A stretch of 42,606 bases of DNA, from positions 123,147 through 165,752 of the forward strand of contig NZ_PNXQ01000011.1 in the NCBI RefSeq assembly GCF_005217525.1, written 5' to 3'. Source of the DNA: Paenibacillus terrae (lineage in GTDB: Bacteria > Bacillota > Bacilli > Paenibacillales > Paenibacillaceae). Below, one piece after another: positions 41,343 to 42,606 of the stretch (the stretch's first letter is position 1; the number at the start of each line of letters is the position of its first letter). A model generated the notes under the pieces. That model was not told the DNA's origin. It worked only from the letters and a program-made list of their open reading frames with translations, and ran no database searches. The position numbers and the translations under genes are program-made.

Positions 41343-41738
41343 TTAGCTTATAATTAAAAATAAAAGCGTAACTGTTATCAGAGTTAGATATATACTAGAA
41401 ACCAGTTTTCCCATTTCGGCTCCAAATGCTTTAGGATTTTTATATCCAATGATTAAACTAGGAATAAAGAAAATAATGGATAGAAAAAAGGTGTAGTGAA
41501 ACCCAGTATTATTAACACGGTTAGACCATGCGGGCAATCCTAAAAGGGAAAGCAACTGATCCCCCAATATGTAATTGCCAAATTCAAAAGAAACAAGCAT
41601 ACCAAGAAGAGATAAAAGCAGTGAAAGTGATCCCCAACCTACTTTTTTTTCGTTTTTCTTTAGAAAATTGAATATAATTAGTAAAATCGCAATGGCTTGT
41701 ATGCTGTATGTCAATATTGATGAAAAAGAATGCTCCAT
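41343..41738 (-). CDS. Four-segment membrane protein of unknown function
   Basis: A 131-residue frame begins at ATG with a strong AAGGAGG site. Four hydrophobic segments are apparent (about 8-26, 36-56, 84-101, 112-130), separated by short basic loops (KKNEKK, GYKNPKAFG). There are no motifs I can assign. It probably starts the small-membrane-protein operon reading leftwards. AT-rich base composition differs from the sugar locus next to it. Confidence 0.65.
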   Translation of the reverse strand: MEHSFSSILTYSIQAIAILLIIFNFLKKNEKKVGWGSLSLLLSLLGMLVSFEFGNYILGDQLLSLLGLPAWSNRVNNTGFHYTFFLSIIFFIPSLIIGYKNPKAFGAEMGKLVSSIYLTLITVTLLFLIIS

Positions 41739-41816
41739 GAAGGACCTCCTTGAAGTATTTGTCTATGTATTAAAGGTTTTGTCTATGTATTATATGAAGT
41801 AAAGTCGACAAACAAT

Positions 41817-41853
41817 ACTGGTGGCCCTTAAAGATGTGTTAGGAGCCACCAGT
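41817..41853 (-). terminator. Terminator-like hairpin after the remnant at 41859
   Basis: ACTGGTGGC (41817-41825) and GCCACCAGT (41845-41853) pair perfectly around a 19-base loop. It starts five bases after the stop of the remnant frame on the minus strand and separates the two halves of the small-membrane cluster. Confidence 0.65.
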
Positions 41854-41858
41854 AAAAA

Positions 41859-41985
41859 CTAATTTATTGTTACATAATGAGAGCCAGTTACACTTTCACT
41901 GTATACTGTCCCAACACCTTGAAAGAAAATAACTAAACTATATCTTCCAGAGCCCTTTGTTAGCCACTTTTTGTTGTAATAGCTA
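41859..41985 (-). pseudogene. C-terminal remnant of an unidentified secreted-type protein
   Basis: The minus-strand frame ending at TAG (41859-41861) reads KKWLTKGSGRYSLVIFFQGV, then GTVYSESVTGSHYVTIN, a compact strand-rich sequence that looks like the end of a real beta domain. Upstream it runs into the paralogue gene in another frame, with no start of its own. A terminator-like hairpin directly follows. I do not recognise the parent family. Confidence 0.4.
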
Positions 41986-42261
41986 TTTTTTTGTTTTATT
42001 ATCTCTGCCTTTTCTCCAGCCATACAGGATGCGTCCAATAACAAGAGCAGAACCAAGCACAACGACTGTATAGTGCCAAGTCCACTCTTGTATGCCACTG
42101 AGAAAGACAGGCGTGATGCCTAACGCCAGTCCGATCACTAATCCTATAATTGTTACTACATCAGGCGCTTTACTACCTTCTCCTTGTCTTTTCTTAAAGA
42201 TATTAAATAGTATGTTGCCAGCAATGATTGCAATAAAAAGGACAAGCAAATATATATTCAT
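41983..42261 (-). CDS. Small membrane protein, paralogue of the one at 40981
   Basis: This 92-residue protein begins MNIYLLVLFIAIIAGNILFN and shares the SKAPDVVTIIGLV, LALGITPVFLSGIQEWTWH and GRILYGW stretches with its partner at 40981-41259. It has three predicted membrane segments and a strongly basic C-terminus (RKGRDNKTKK). A GAGGATC stretch precedes the ATG, a fair ribosome binding site. The two copies, 724 bases apart and separated by unrelated small genes, indicate tandem duplication followed by divergence. Function unknown. Confidence 0.7.
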   Translation of the reverse strand: MNIYLLVLFIAIIAGNILFNIFKKRQGEGSKAPDVVTIIGLVIGLALGITPVFLSGIQEWTWHYTVVVLGSALVIGRILYGWRKGRDNKTKK

Positions 42262-42344
42262 ATATTATGATCCTCAGTTCTTAGTTACTTGTTACTTCGA
42301 AGTACCCGGGGTGAAAATTAATAGTTACACCTCTTCCGTAATCG

Positions 42345-42572
42345 TTAGCCTTCAACCGACCTAGCACCACCGAAACTCCAGTAGTAAGTATCACCGATGG
42401 TACGCAGCATCCGAGGAAAGACCTTTTCGCTAACCACTTCTTTCATTACTAAACACAACCGTAACATAGATAAGGAATCATTTGTATATTTTTTTTGAAC
42501 AAAATGTAAAATCATACTAAGGTACCATACTACCACATTTATCCTTTCGTTTATAAAATTCCTCTCATTCAA
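42345..42572 (-). CDS. Uncertain short ORF at the window edge
   Basis: A 75-residue frame from ATG at 42572 (internal ATG at 42446 would give 33 residues, MKEVVSEKVFPRMLRTIGDT plus 13). The C-terminal part, with TYYWSFGGARS, looks more protein-like than the AT-driven N-terminal part, and could be a remnant of a longer gene. No convincing ribosome binding site was seen. The region 42262-42606 otherwise holds nothing I can support. Confidence 0.25.
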   Translation of the reverse strand: MNERNFINERINVVVWYLSMILHFVQKKYTNDSLSMLRLCLVMKEVVSEKVFPRMLRTIGDTYYWSFGGARSVEG

Positions 42573-42606
42573 GGCATATATTTCTATCTTTATGAAAATA
42601 AGGATC

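Overview
The window reads as chromosomal DNA of a low-to-moderate-GC, spore-forming Firmicute, most likely Paenibacillus close to the P. polymyxa group. The reasons are strong AGGAGG-type ribosome binding sites, frequent GTG/TTG starts, a BdhA-type butanediol dehydrogenase, a PadR/phenolic acid decarboxylase pair, a three-SLH-domain surface protein, a GerA-type germination gene remnant, and a YesM/YesN-controlled sugar locus with a GH42 beta-galactosidase. No rRNA, tRNA, CRISPR array, insertion sequence or prophage was seen.

Layout. 1-2900: a collagen-like protein on the minus strand (cut by the window start), then a LysR regulator divergent from bdhA. 2998-7298: a large S-layer-anchored adhesin-like protein and a small secreted tail-collar-domain protein. 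7611-8321: a truncated GerA remnant ending in a perfect inverted repeat. 8431-9694: padR/padC with two overlapping operators. 9734-13102: a hypothetical gene, a DHA2 efflux pump divergent from an Lrp-type regulator, and an HxlR regulator. 13258-14601: an intracellular GH30 glycosidase. 14797-19892: an OmpR-type two-component system followed by pssA, a DedA protein, PsiE and an AI-2E-family permease, a membrane-biology island. 19956-24756: an FMN reductase, panE coupled to an internally deleted panB behind a possible leader-peptide attenuator, a small membrane protein, a YjbR-family protein, a cyclophilin fragment, and an mhqN-mhqO-like quinone-detoxification operon. 24832-29501: a SWIM/SNF2 helicase divergent from an M50 metalloprotease. 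29538-31042: an AT-rich pair, a secreted protein of unknown function and a lipoprotein. 31348-40750: an AraC regulator divergent from GH42, then YesM/YesN, a solute-binding protein and two permeases, probably one galactoside-uptake regulon. 40763-42606: an AT-rich cluster of very small membrane proteins with two close paralogues, two overlapping micro-ORFs and a gene remnant.

The most unusual points are the panB gene that keeps its two ends but has lost about 170-200 central residues while staying in frame and coupled to panE; the leader ORF plus terminator with two competing 5' arms in front of it; and the micro-ORF/duplicated small-membrane-protein cluster at the right edge. Four decaying genes (gerA, panB, cyclophilin, and the remnant at 41859) suggest local gene loss. 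All functional calls come from reading motifs by eye; no database search was run.
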